Assembly: GCF_007753265.1 (NCBI RefSeq)
Contig: NZ_CP036349.1
Location: forward strand, 4,435,363 to 4,499,362
Origin: Botrimarina mediterranea
GTDB lineage: Bacteria; Planctomycetota; Planctomycetia; Pirellulales; Lacipirellulaceae
Direction of reading: 5' to 3'
Length of the DNA stretch: 64,000 nt
Numbering within the stretch: position 1 is the first letter of the stretch; each line of letters begins with the position of its first letter. A model generated the notes under the pieces. It searched no databases, was not told where the DNA came from, and saw only the letters and a list, made by a program, of their open reading frames with translations. The position numbers were made by a program, and so were the translations under genes. Positions 1 through 7,878 of this stretch are shown here, piece after piece.

Positions 1-511
1 CCAGAGGGCTGAAGAAGTCCACCAGCGGGGCGCCGATCTCGACGGCGACGCGGCGAACAGTCGGCCGCACCTCGTCCCGTAGAGCGTCAAAATCGATCTC
101 CGCCACGGGCGGAAACGCCGGCGGCGGGTCGGCCGCCAGCACCTCGGCGCCCAGGCCCCGGAAGTGCTCGACGAGGTCCGCCAAGTCGCGGGCGAGCGTC
201 CGTCGGGCCGAAACGTTCGCAAACTGGGCGTCGTTCGTTCCCAGCATCAGCGGCACGAAGTGCGGCTCGAACCGCGTCGCCGCCGTGAAGCTGGGCGTCT
301 GCCAGTACGGCTCGTTCGACACCCGCGCCGCCGTGGCGCCGCTGTAGCCGAAGTTGCGGACCTCGCACCCGCCGGCGCCGTACCGCTCGTCCAATAGCCG
401 CTGCAACACGGCCGGGTAGCACTGCTCTCGCCGATTCGGCAACCCGCGCCCAAAGGTGACGCTCGCCCCCACGCAAGCGATCCGGCAGGGTTCAGTGGAA
501 GACATCGACAT
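1..511 (-). CDS. SGNH/GDSL-type hydrolase, partial
   Basis: The gene is read on the minus strand from ATG 511 (a second in-frame ATG lies at 505) and runs off the window at base 1, so only about the first 170 residues are present. Block I of the SGNH family is visible as GASVTFG (residues about 15-21, Ser nucleophile), block II as NFGYSGAT (about 53-60) and block III as LGTND (about 90-94). The catalytic Asp-x-x-His block near the C-terminus lies outside the window. Members are esterases or lipases acting on carbohydrate esters or lipids; the substrate cannot be told from this fragment. There is no signal peptide at the chosen start, so it is probably cytoplasmic. No clear ribosome binding site is seen. 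The family call is firm, the exact activity unknown. Confidence 0.8.
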   Translation of the reverse strand, partial: MSMSSTEPCRIACVGASVTFGRGLPNRREQCYPAVLQRLLDERYGAGGCEVRNFGYSGATAARVSNEPYWQTPSFTAATRFEPHFVPLMLGTNDAQFANVSARRTLARDLADLVEHFRGLGAEVLAADPPPAFPPVAEIDFDALRDEVRPTVRRVAVEIGAPLVDFFSPL

Positions 512-812
512 ACGGCGGGGGGATGTCTGGGACGCGGGCTGACGAACGATTGTTGCGCTCCGAGCCGATCCGGCCAAGAAGCTCCTTCGGTGATTCACTC
601 ACGGCGCTGGTGGTTAGGGCTCTCCTTCGTTGTGGCGGCAACGCCGAAAAAGGGAGCCCCAAGCGCCAGCGCCGGGAGTGCGTCATGCAAACGATAACCA
701 CCCAGTCGGACTCTCAAACCAAGTGCGATGAAAGCCACTTGCCTCAGTTGTCGCCAAGGGTACAATCGGTCGCATCGCTAATTTAGCCTTGGTTACAATT
801 TCCACGCGAGCC
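512..812. other. Intergenic region between divergent genes
   Basis: About 300 bases lie between the start of the SGNH hydrolase (minus) and the DUF1559 gene (plus). Short open frames on both strands show no recognisable protein features. The promoters of both neighbours presumably lie here, but I cannot point to convincing -35/-10 boxes. No hairpin or repeat stands out. Confidence 0.5.
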
Positions 813-1868
813 ATGAGACGTCAAACCACCTTCCGCGCATTCACGCTGATCGAGCTCCTGGTCGTTATCGCCATCATCGGCCTCTTGGTGGCGCTGCTGC
901 TCCCGGCCGTTCAAGCGGCCCGCGAAGCGGCGCGGCGGTCGCAGTGCACCAACAACCTCAAGCAGATCGGCCTGGCGACGCATAACTACGAGAGCGCCAA
1001 GCGGCTCTTGCCGCCGGGTTACTCGGTGGACACCACCGCCCCAGACCGTGACGCGACGACCGGCGACGCGGGCCCCGGCTGGGCATGGGGCGCCTACTTG
1101 CTACAGCAGCTCGAAGAGACCGCCGTCGCCGACGCGATCGACTTCGACGTGCCCGTCTGGGCCCCCGCGCACGCGGTTCCGCGGCGAGCGACCGTCACCT
1201 CCTACCTATGCCCCAGCGTGGGCGAGGAGACGACGCCGTTCGCGGTCGCCGACGCCTCGGGCAGCCACGTCGATCTCGGCGCTGGGCCGATCGAAGTGGG
1301 TCGCTCGCACTACGTCGCCAGCCACGGCCAAGAATCCTGCTGGGGCCCCTGCGGCGGCGCGGCGGACGCCACGATCTTCACCGACATCTACGCCGAAACC
1401 ACGGGGATCGTCCCCCACAACGGCGACGTCGCCAAAGTCGCTGATGGGCCGTTCTATCGCAACTCGCAAACGCGCTTCGCCGATGTCACCGATGGGCTCT
1501 CCAAGACGATCTTCTTCGGTGAACACTCGGCGCGGCTCAGCGACAAGACTTGGGCCGGTGTCGTTCCCCAAGCCACGACGCTCCCCAAACTCATCACGCC
1601 CGACAACGGCGACGACGCGGCGGCCACACTGGTGCTCGTCCATGGCGGCCCATCCGGGGGCGAGTTTGACGTCTTTGATCAAATCATCATCCACCCGGTC
1701 AACTTCCCGACGCTGCACGTCGGGCAGATGTTTGCCGAGCACCCCGGCGGCGGCAACGTCGCGCTGGGTGACGCGTCGGTGCGGTTCGTATCCGAAGACG
1801 TCAACCTAATCCTATGGGCCGAGTACAGCAGCATCGGCGAGGGGGAGGCTTCGAATGCAGAACTGTGA
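813..1868 (+). CDS. DUF1559 family prepilin-like secreted protein
   Basis: This 351-residue protein starts at ATG 813; a TTG at 789 is in frame but less likely. It opens with a class III (type IV pilin-like) leader: a basic stretch, then FTLIELLVVIAIIGLLVALL, with Ala rather than Gly before the presumed cleavage site. The following region (QAAREAARRSQCTNNLKQIG) is the DUF1559 hallmark. The C-terminal part holds the family signature around HPGGGNVALGDASVRF. DUF1559 proteins are greatly expanded in planctomycetes; their role is not established, and a pseudopilin or surface function is inferred from the leader. The stop overlaps the start of the small lipoprotein gene, so the two are translationally coupled. 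Confidence 0.95.
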   Translation: MRRQTTFRAFTLIELLVVIAIIGLLVALLLPAVQAAREAARRSQCTNNLKQIGLATHNYESAKRLLPPGYSVDTTAPDRDATTGDAGPGWAWGAYLLQQLEETAVADAIDFDVPVWAPAHAVPRRATVTSYLCPSVGEETTPFAVADASGSHVDLGAGPIEVGRSHYVASHGQESCWGPCGGAADATIFTDIYAETTGIVPHNGDVAKVADGPFYRNSQTRFADVTDGLSKTIFFGEHSARLSDKTWAGVVPQATTLPKLITPDNGDDAAATLVLVHGGPSGGEFDVFDQIIIHPVNFPTLHVGQMFAEHPGGGNVALGDASVRFVSEDVNLILWAEYSSIGEGEASNAEL

Positions 1869-2178
1869 GAAAGGGGCTCTCGGCCGTCGGCTGTCGGCTG
1901 TCGGCTTGATACTCTTGGTGATGGCAGGTTGCGGATACGGCGAAGTAAGCCCAATGGCGTACGAGTTCGCCCACGCGCTCTACACACTCAGCAATCGGCA
2001 GTCGGCCGACCGCATCGACGAAGTCACCACCAAGATCGACGCGGCCGTCGCTGCCGGCGAAATCACCGAACGTGAGGCCGGCTGGCTGAACGACATCTGC
2101 CAGCAGTGCCGCAACGGCGATTGGTCCGACGCGCAACAAGCCGCTAAACGGATGATGCGCGATCAAGTGAAGCGATAG
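1855..2178 (+). CDS. Small lipoprotein coupled to DUF1559 gene
   Basis: The protein has 107 residues, and its ATG lies 14 bases inside the end of the DUF1559 gene. It has a hydrophobic leader ending in a lipobox (VMAGC), so it should be lipid-anchored in the cell envelope. The mature part is a short helical domain (SADRIDEVTTKIDAAVAAGEI and onward, with CQQC near residue 82) with no enzyme motif. Small lipoproteins of this kind commonly follow DUF1559 genes in planctomycetes, which suggests that they act together; the function is unknown. The signal-peptide coding region contains a 7-base tandem repeat at 1881-1906. Confidence 0.8.
   Translation: MQNCEKGALGRRLSAVGLILLVMAGCGYGEVSPMAYEFAHALYTLSNRQSADRIDEVTTKIDAAVAAGEITEREAGWLNDICQQCRNGDWSDAQQAAKRMMRDQVKR
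1881..1906 (+). repeat. Heptanucleotide tandem repeat inside a CDS
   Basis: The motif cggctgt and near variants recur with a 7-base period (CGGCCGT, CGGCTGT, CGGCTGT, CGGCTT). It lies inside the signal-peptide coding region of the small lipoprotein and encodes roughly RRLSAVG. Similar period-7 tracts appear at 23119, 23744 and 46912. Confidence 0.6.
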
Positions 2179-2191
2179 CGTCACGACCAGA

Positions 2192-2267
2192 GGCGAGCCG
2201 GCGACGTGAGTCGTCGGTGGGAAGCTGGTACGTACGGTCCACCGACGACTCACGTCGCCGGCTCGCC
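2192..2267. repeat. Palindromic repeat family A, copy 1
   Basis: A perfect 29-base inverted repeat (2192-2220 with 2239-2267) encloses an 18-base loop. The arms begin GGCGAGCCGGCGACGT. A second copy with equal arm and loop lengths lies at 50528-50603. This copy sits between convergent genes, where it could act as a bidirectional terminator, although it has no T-tract. The recurrence marks it as a dispersed REP/MITE-like element. Confidence 0.9.
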
Positions 2268-2268
2268 G

Positions 2269-3300
2269 TCAATTATCAACCACCTGCGGTTCGTACACAC
2301 CACCCCACGGGTAGTTGTTCAGGTCGTTGTCGCGCACGCGGATCATCGACTTCTGCTTCTTATGGTCTCGCGGTAGGCGGTAGTAGACGTGCCCCGAGTA
2401 GTACAACCGGTCGTGCAGCCCGTGCTGAGTGACCTTCACGCCATCGACGAGGACGCGTGTCTGGTTCGTGGCGCGGCTTGCATCGACGATCACCGGCGGC
2501 GTGTCCTCTTTCTTGCGGTCGCTGTACAGATGGGTGATCCGGCAGGGCATCAGGTTCGAGCCGCCGCCACTCAGCGTTAGCCACGTGCCGACATCAAAGC
2601 CCGTGCAGTTCTCCAGGTGCGAGAAGCCGCCCTCGTTAAACACCACCGCCCGATCAACGTGACCGAAGAAACACATCCCATCGAACAGGTAGTTCACGCC
2701 TTGCAGGTGATTGACTTCCAGACCCGTACCGCAGCGATAAAACTGGCACCCGTTGAATGTCACGTCGGCGGCGTTGTGATCCGTGGACTTTTCACCCGCT
2801 TTGAACGCAATTCCACAACCGTGAAAGGCGACGCGGTGCAGGTAAGCATTCGCATTGCCCCAGCCCGGGACTTGCTTGTACGCCACCCCGACCCCCGTGG
2901 TCTCGACGCTGAAGTTGCGTAGCTCTGTGTTGATTGCCGCTTCGAGGACGATCGCTGGCTGTGTCGGGTCGGTCGCGACGATCAGCGTCGAGGCCTGAAT
3001 CGTCTCGGGGTGCGACCGCCAACCGTTCCTGGATTCTGCCGGAGCATAAGCGGGGCCAGCCCCTTCGATGACGCCCCCGTGGAGCCGTTTAAGCACCACC
3101 GGCGTGTCGGTCTTAATGACGCCTACCGGCAGCACGCATCGCCCCGTCGTCGTGAGCGACTCCGTCACGTAAGCGGCCAGCGCCCCGGGCTCACTGAGCG
3201 CCTCCGCGGTTGGGACTTCGACCGGCGCGCCCTGTCGCTCCACCGCAAGTGCGGCGGATGCCATCAATCCGAGGCACATCGCTAGCAACTGAAAAAGCAT
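2269..3300 (-). CDS. Secreted right-handed beta-helix protein
   Basis: The protein has 343 residues from ATG 3300; an upstream in-frame ATG (3324) would put extra residues before the signal peptide. MLFQLLAMCLGLMASAALA is a typical Sec signal with cleavage after ALA. The body has the repeating short-strand pattern of parallel beta-helix proteins: IEGAG near the start, then ELRNFSV, LHRVAFHGC, VTFNGCQFYRC and LENCTGF. Such folds occur in pectate lyases and other polysaccharide-active proteins, but no catalytic signature is visible and the substrate is unknown. It appears to be a single-gene unit convergent with the lipoprotein gene. Confidence 0.75.
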   Translation of the reverse strand: MLFQLLAMCLGLMASAALAVERQGAPVEVPTAEALSEPGALAAYVTESLTTTGRCVLPVGVIKTDTPVVLKRLHGGVIEGAGPAYAPAESRNGWRSHPETIQASTLIVATDPTQPAIVLEAAINTELRNFSVETTGVGVAYKQVPGWGNANAYLHRVAFHGCGIAFKAGEKSTDHNAADVTFNGCQFYRCGTGLEVNHLQGVNYLFDGMCFFGHVDRAVVFNEGGFSHLENCTGFDVGTWLTLSGGGSNLMPCRITHLYSDRKKEDTPPVIVDASRATNQTRVLVDGVKVTQHGLHDRLYYSGHVYYRLPRDHKKQKSMIRVRDNDLNNYPWGGVYEPQVVDN

Positions 3301-3329
3301 CCGATCTCCAGAGTCGTGCAACAACTAAC

Positions 3330-3353
3330 CTCAGCCTCAGCCTCAGCCTCAGC
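3330..3353 (+). repeat. Hexanucleotide tandem repeat (CTCAGC)x4
   Basis: Four perfect copies of CTCAGC lie just upstream of the beta-helix gene (minus strand). They are a possible slipped-strand variable site; no function is shown. Confidence 0.7.
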
Positions 3354-3557
3354 CCCGTGCCGCGGCAACATCAGCCCGTGCAACGCCCGCGACCGCGTTA
3401 AGGGCCTATTTTAAACGATCTCGTCACGCCCTCCGAATGGTTTTAGCCACTATTCGACGTTTCTTGCCGACAACCCGTTCCCGCTTACTTGCAGGCTCGG
3501 AGAGTTTCGCGTTTCAATGCCGTGGCTTCTGTTTTGCTCACCGAATCATCGCAACCA

Positions 3558-3827
3558 ATGTCGACCGTTGCCTTCACCGATCACCTGCGTGACCACGCCC
3601 CCGACGAGCCTGTCGAGGTCGCCGGCGCCACCGTCGCCGAAGCCCTCTCCGCCGCGCTCGCCGGCCGCGACCGGTTGCGTAGCTACGTCTTCGACGAGCA
3701 AGGCCGCCTGCGCCGCCACGTCGCCGTGTTCGTCGATGGCAAACTGATCGCCGACCGCGTCGCTTTGAGCGACCCGATCACGCCCGCCTCCGAACTCTTC
3801 GTCATGCAAGCCCTGTCGGGCGGTTGA
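3558..3827 (+). CDS. MoaD/ThiS-like ubiquitin-fold protein
   Basis: The protein has 89 residues from ATG 3558. It has the beta-grasp pattern of MoaD/ThiS sulfur carriers: an N-terminal strand, the helix VAEALSAALAG, a VFVDGK turn, the hydrophobic segment ELFVMQAL and a C-terminal Gly-Gly. In true sulfur carriers the terminal Gly is adenylated and thiocarboxylated. No moaE, thiG or E1-like gene is nearby. The gene is followed 28 bases later by the six-Asp-box protein. As I recall, this pairing recurs in unrelated bacteria, so a shared unknown function is more likely than molybdopterin or thiamine synthesis. Confidence 0.8.
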   Translation: MSTVAFTDHLRDHAPDEPVEVAGATVAEALSAALAGRDRLRSYVFDEQGRLRRHVAVFVDGKLIADRVALSDPITPASELFVMQALSGG

Positions 3828-3855
3828 CCCCTTCAATCCTCATCGCGATCTCCTC

Positions 3856-4980
3856 ATGTCCGATCGATTTGACGTTGCGACTCGCAAGGGCCTCTTCACG
3901 TTCCGCCGCGCGCCGAGCGGTTGGGAGATCGCCAACGTCGCGTTCCTCGGCAAGAACCTCTCGATGTCGCTCGTTGATCCCCGGGACGGCGTCGCCTACG
4001 CCTCGGTGGACGAAGGACACTTCGGCTGCCACCTGCACCGCAGCCGCGACGGCGGCGTGACCTGGGAAGAGATCGCGGCGCCGACGTACCCCGCCGGCGA
4101 AACGGTCCCCAATCGCATGCCCGACACGGGCGAAGCCATCGAGGGCGCGCAGCGCAAGCCCGCGTCGCTGTCCGAAATCTGGTCGCTCGAACCCGCCGGC
4201 GCTGACGAGCCCGGCTCGCTCTGGTGCGGCACGATCCCCGGCGGCCTCTTCCGTTCGGACGACTATGGCGATTCGTGGCGCTTGGTCGAGTCGCTGTGGA
4301 ATATGCCGCAACGCGACAACTGGTTCGGCGGCGGCAAGGACGACGCCGGGCTGCACTCGATCGTCGTCGATCCCCGCGACAAGAACCGCTTGGCGGTCGC
4401 CCTCTCCTGCGGCGGCGTCTGGACCACCACCGACGGCGGCGCCACTTGGACCAACGACAACCAGGGCCTCCGCGCCGAGTACATGCCGCCCGAGATGGCG
4501 TACGACCCGGTCTCGCAAGACCCGCACCGCATGGTCGGCTGCCGCGCCAACCCCGACCGTCTCTGGATCCAACACCACAACGGCGTCTTCCGCAGCAACG
4601 ACCGCGGCGCCAACTGGGACGAAATGACAAACGTCGATCCGTCGGTCTTCGGCTTTGCCGTCGCCGTCCACCCGCACGACCCCGACACGGCGTGGTTCGT
4701 CCCCGCCGTGAAGGACGAGTTCCGCTACCCGGTCAACGCTGCGCTAGCCGTATCAAAAACCTCCGACGGCGGCGCCACCTTCACCGCGAAACGCGACGGC
4801 CTCCCGCAAACGCACGCCTACGACATCGTCTTCCGCCACGCCCTCGACGTGGACGACGCCGGCGAACGCCTAGCGATGGGCTCCTCCACCGGCGGCCTCT
4901 GGATCAGCGAAGACGGCGGCGAGAGCTGGACGCTGTTGTCGGCGCACTTGCCGCCGATCTATTCTGTCCGGTTCGCGTAG
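3856..4980 (+). CDS. Asp-box (BNR/VPS10-like) beta-propeller protein
   Basis: The protein has 374 residues from ATG 3856 and no signal peptide, so it is probably cytoplasmic. Six Asp-box motifs of the S-x-D-x-G-x-T-W type are visible: SRDGGVTWEE, SDDYGDSWRL, TTDGGATWTN, SNDRGANWDE, TSDGGATFTA and SEDGGESWTL. They are spread over the whole length, as in sialidase-like or sortilin-like propellers. Sialidase catalytic residues (an Arg triad and a FRIP motif) are not apparent, so automatic naming as an exo-alpha-sialidase would be unsafe. It is probably co-transcribed with the MoaD/ThiS-like gene. Confidence 0.85.
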   Translation: MSDRFDVATRKGLFTFRRAPSGWEIANVAFLGKNLSMSLVDPRDGVAYASVDEGHFGCHLHRSRDGGVTWEEIAAPTYPAGETVPNRMPDTGEAIEGAQRKPASLSEIWSLEPAGADEPGSLWCGTIPGGLFRSDDYGDSWRLVESLWNMPQRDNWFGGGKDDAGLHSIVVDPRDKNRLAVALSCGGVWTTTDGGATWTNDNQGLRAEYMPPEMAYDPVSQDPHRMVGCRANPDRLWIQHHNGVFRSNDRGANWDEMTNVDPSVFGFAVAVHPHDPDTAWFVPAVKDEFRYPVNAALAVSKTSDGGATFTAKRDGLPQTHAYDIVFRHALDVDDAGERLAMGSSTGGLWISEDGGESWTLLSAHLPPIYSVRFA

Positions 4981-5041
4981 CTCGCTTGGTTTGCCTGAAT
5001 CGAAGGGCGACGGCGAGCCGCGTCCTCCGGACCCCGCTACG

Positions 5042-6898
5042 ATGAACGCCTGGTCCACCGCTGTCGCCGCTTGGCTCGACTGCCGCACTCGCTGGCGGGC
5101 CTTGCTGGGCGTTGGGGTTGTTTGGTGGTTCGCCTCGACGCTGCTGCTCGCGCCGCTCTACGCCGCGACGCTGCGGCTGGCGATGCTGGGCTCTGGCCAA
5201 TCGGTCCTCGCCGACCAGGACCTGCTCTACTTCGTCACCTCGCCGATCGGTGTGGCGGGCCTCGTGGTGGTGAGCGTCATCGCTACTGCGATCGTGGCGC
5301 TCGAGTTCGGCGCGCTGCTCACCATCTTGTCACAACCGCCGCAGTCGCCGAATCTCCTCGCCGCGTTGCAACTGCTTCTTTCGCACTCGGCACGGCTGCT
5401 CGGCGTCGCGGCGAAGATCGTCTTGCAAACAATCCTCTGGCTCGCCCCGGCCGTCGCCATCACGGCGGCGACCTACGCCCTGCTGCTGACCAAGTACGAC
5501 ATCAACTACTACCTGTCGCAGCGTCCACCCGCCTTCTGGGCGGCGGCGGTCGTCGTTGTCGGCCTCACGGCGTACATTGCGGTCGTGGCCGTTAAGCTGG
5601 CGTCGGACTGGTTCTTGGTCTTGCCAATCACGCTCTTCGAAGACGAAGCCTACTGGCGCGTCGGAAGCCTCAGCCGGCGCCGCACGGCGCCCCACCGCTG
5701 GGAAGTCCGCGCGTGGATCGCCGGCTGGGCGGTGGGCTCGTTCTTGCTGTCGATGACGACGACGCTAGTGATCGGGGCCGCCGCGTGGCGGATCGCGCCG
5801 CACTGGCCGCAGTCGCTTACCACTGTCTCTATCGGCGTCGGCCTGGGCCTGACGCTTGCCGTGACAGCCGGGGCGGTTGCCCACCTCGTCGAGATCGTTG
5901 CGCTGGCGGCGATCGTGCGGCGGCTTCACCTGCGACTGGGGGGCGTCATCCCCGAGACGCTCACTCGTGACGGCGGCCTCGGTAACGGGGCGTCGTTCGT
6001 CACTCGCAAGCGACTGGCGGTCGGCATGCCTGTCGCGCTACTCGGCGCCGTGACGCTGGGCTTCGTCACGCTCAGCAGCGTGCCGGTCGAAGATCGCGTG
6101 CTCGTCATCGCCCACCGCGGCTCGCCCTTCTCGGCGCCCGACAACACCCTTGCCGCGGTCCGCGCCGCGATCGCCGAGGGCGCCGACTGGATCGAGATCG
6201 ACGTTCAAGAAACGGTCGACGGGGAGGTGGTCGTCTTCCACGACAGCGACTTCATGAAAGCCGCCGGCCTCAATCTCAAGATCTGGGACGCCACGGCTTC
6301 GCAGCTGGCGGACATCGACATCGGCAGCTCGTTCGGCGCCGACTTCGCCACGGAAAGAGTCCCGACGCTCCGCGCCGTGCTCGACGAGTGCCGCGGCAAG
6401 GCGGGCGTGCTCGTCGAGCTCAAGTACTTCGGCCACGACGTGCGGCTCGAGGAGCGCGTCGTCGAGATCGTCGAAGCGGCCGGCATGGTGGACCAAACGA
6501 AGTTCATGTCCCTCCATCGGAACGGCGTCGCCAAACTCAAGGCGCTACGGCCCGAGTGGCGCGTCGGGCAACTGCTCTCGGTCACGGCGGGCTCGTCACG
6601 GCGTCTCGAAGGGGACTTCTTGGCGGTGAACGCATCGTTCGCCACACGTGAGCTGATCCGAAAGACGCACCACGGCGGCCGCGAGCTTTACGTGTGGACC
6701 GTCGATGACCCAATGACGATGTCGGCGCTCATCAGTCGCGGCGTTGATGGCCTGATCACCAACGTGCCGGCCAAGGCGCGTTCGGTGCTGGCGGAGCGCG
6801 ATGACATGCCTCCCGTTTCACGCCTGCTAGTGGACCTGGCGGACCGATTCCGTATTCCCCCGCCGTACCAACCCAACGCCCTCATCGACTCGCCATGA
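5042..6898 (+). CDS. Membrane-anchored glycerophosphodiester phosphodiesterase
   Basis: The protein has 618 residues from ATG 5042; a TTG at 4991 is in frame. The first 330 or so residues hold several membrane segments (VGVVWWFASTLLLAPLYAA, VVVSVIATAIVALEFGALL, FLLSMTTTLVIGAAAW and others), matching the GDPD membrane domain. The C-terminal half is a GDPD TIM barrel with the catalytic HRG at about residue 358 (IAHRGSPFSAPDNTLAAV), WIEIDVQ with metal-binding acids and VVFHDSDF with the second His. It hydrolyses glycerophosphodiesters to glycerol-3-phosphate and an alcohol. It lies 61 bases behind the Asp-box gene and may share its transcript. Confidence 0.92.
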   Translation: MNAWSTAVAAWLDCRTRWRALLGVGVVWWFASTLLLAPLYAATLRLAMLGSGQSVLADQDLLYFVTSPIGVAGLVVVSVIATAIVALEFGALLTILSQPPQSPNLLAALQLLLSHSARLLGVAAKIVLQTILWLAPAVAITAATYALLLTKYDINYYLSQRPPAFWAAAVVVVGLTAYIAVVAVKLASDWFLVLPITLFEDEAYWRVGSLSRRRTAPHRWEVRAWIAGWAVGSFLLSMTTTLVIGAAAWRIAPHWPQSLTTVSIGVGLGLTLAVTAGAVAHLVEIVALAAIVRRLHLRLGGVIPETLTRDGGLGNGASFVTRKRLAVGMPVALLGAVTLGFVTLSSVPVEDRVLVIAHRGSPFSAPDNTLAAVRAAIAEGADWIEIDVQETVDGEVVVFHDSDFMKAAGLNLKIWDATASQLADIDIGSSFGADFATERVPTLRAVLDECRGKAGVLVELKYFGHDVRLEERVVEIVEAAGMVDQTKFMSLHRNGVAKLKALRPEWRVGQLLSVTAGSSRRLEGDFLAVNASFATRELIRKTHHGGRELYVWTVDDPMTMSALISRGVDGLITNVPAKARSVLAERDDMPPVSRLLVDLADRFRIPPPYQPNALIDSP

Positions 6899-6927
6899 AC
6901 GTTGATCCACGAAGCCAAGTGGAGGGA

Positions 6928-7109
6928 GTTTCGCGCAGAGACGCGGAGACGCAGAGTGAGAGACTTTTGATAAGACTCACGCAAAGGCGCCAAGTTGCGA
7001 AGGATGTGCCTCTACGCGGGTGCGATCTTGCTTCAAAAGACTTTTCCTTAGCGCCTTTGCGTGAGTCTTCCCCACCTACCCTCTGCGTCTCAGCGTCTCT
7101 GCGCGAGAC
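6928..7109. repeat. Long palindromic repeat family C, copy 1
   Basis: A nested imperfect palindrome of about 182 bases. The outer arms (6928-6956 with 7081-7109) carry the motif CGCAGAGACGCGGAGACGC. The inner arms (6973-6990 with 7051-7068) carry AGACTCACGCAAAGGCGC and its exact complement. Related long copies lie at 42902-43098 and 63844-64000. It fills the gap between two convergent genes and shows no coding evidence. Confidence 0.85.
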
Positions 7110-7163
7110 TCAATGGTGAATCGAAGAACGCGATAACGCACCTTGAAGGGTAAAGCCCATCCG

Positions 7164-7706
7164 TCAAACGCCGCGCGGCATCCCCGTGTAGCTCCCTTCG
7201 CGGTACGCGGCGACGTAACGCGCGTAGTTGTCGGGCGACTCGAGGACGTTGCGTAGCTCATCCTCGGTTAGCGGCCTCTTCACCGCGGCGGGGACGCCCG
7301 CTACGAGCATCCCCGACGGCGCCACGAAACCCTGCCGCACCAGCGACCCCGCCGCTACAAGCGTCCGCGACTCGATCACGCAGCCGTCAAGCAAGATGGC
7401 GCCCATGCCGATGAGCGTCTCGTCCTGCACCGTGCAGGCGTGCAGCACTGCGTTGTGGCCGATCGTGACGCGGCTGCCGATGTTGAGCGGTCCCGTGTCG
7501 TGCGTCACGTGCAGCGTGACGTTGTCCTGCACGTTGGTCCGCTCACCGATGCGAATCGGACAAACATCCCCACGTACGACCGCGTTGAACCAGACGCTCG
7601 AATCGGCGCCGATCTCGACGTCGCCAATGATGCGGGCGCCGTCGGCGATAAAGACCGACTCGTGAAGCCGGGGCCAAACGCCGCGGAAAGAAAGGATCGT
7701 GGGCAT
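7164..7706 (-). CDS. Gamma-carbonic anhydrase family protein
   Basis: The protein has 180 residues from ATG 7706, the usual length for YrdA/PaaY-type proteins. It shows left-handed beta-helix hexapeptide repeats (IGDVEIGADSSVWFNAVVRG, VQDNVTLH, IGSRVTIGHNAVLH, IGMGAILLDGCVI). The three metal-ligand histidines of the family are plausibly those in HVTHD and GHNAVLH. It would act as a cytoplasmic trimer with zinc or iron, with reversible CO2 hydration as the parent activity; many members lack strong carbonic anhydrase activity. It is transcribed divergently from the 1051-residue lipoprotein. Confidence 0.9.
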   Translation of the reverse strand: MPTILSFRGVWPRLHESVFIADGARIIGDVEIGADSSVWFNAVVRGDVCPIRIGERTNVQDNVTLHVTHDTGPLNIGSRVTIGHNAVLHACTVQDETLIGMGAILLDGCVIESRTLVAAGSLVRQGFVAPSGMLVAGVPAAVKRPLTEDELRNVLESPDNYARYVAAYREGSYTGMPRGV

Positions 7707-7878
7707 GGTCGCAGTGTAGCGAGTGGCAAGGGTGGCGGCTCGAAACTTTCCTCAGTGAGACATACGACTGGAATAAACGCAACCGACTCCGCGAAAGCTT
7801 ATCCTGCCGCCGGCATGCAGCTACAATCACCGCGTCCGAGGTTTGCAAAATCACCTGAGGTGATCTCACTAGCAAGAA

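Noticed and set aside
523-786. 87-residue plus-strand frame before the DUF1559 gene
   Set aside because: There is no family and no signal, and it occupies the likely promoter region of two divergent genes.
2192-2267. CRISPR-like repeats
   Set aside because: The palindromes are singletons scattered between genes, without regular spacing or unique spacers, and no cas gene is present.
3856-4980. Naming the Asp-box protein an exo-alpha-sialidase
   Set aside because: Asp-boxes are structural. The sialidase Arg triad and FRIP motif are not seen and there is no export signal.
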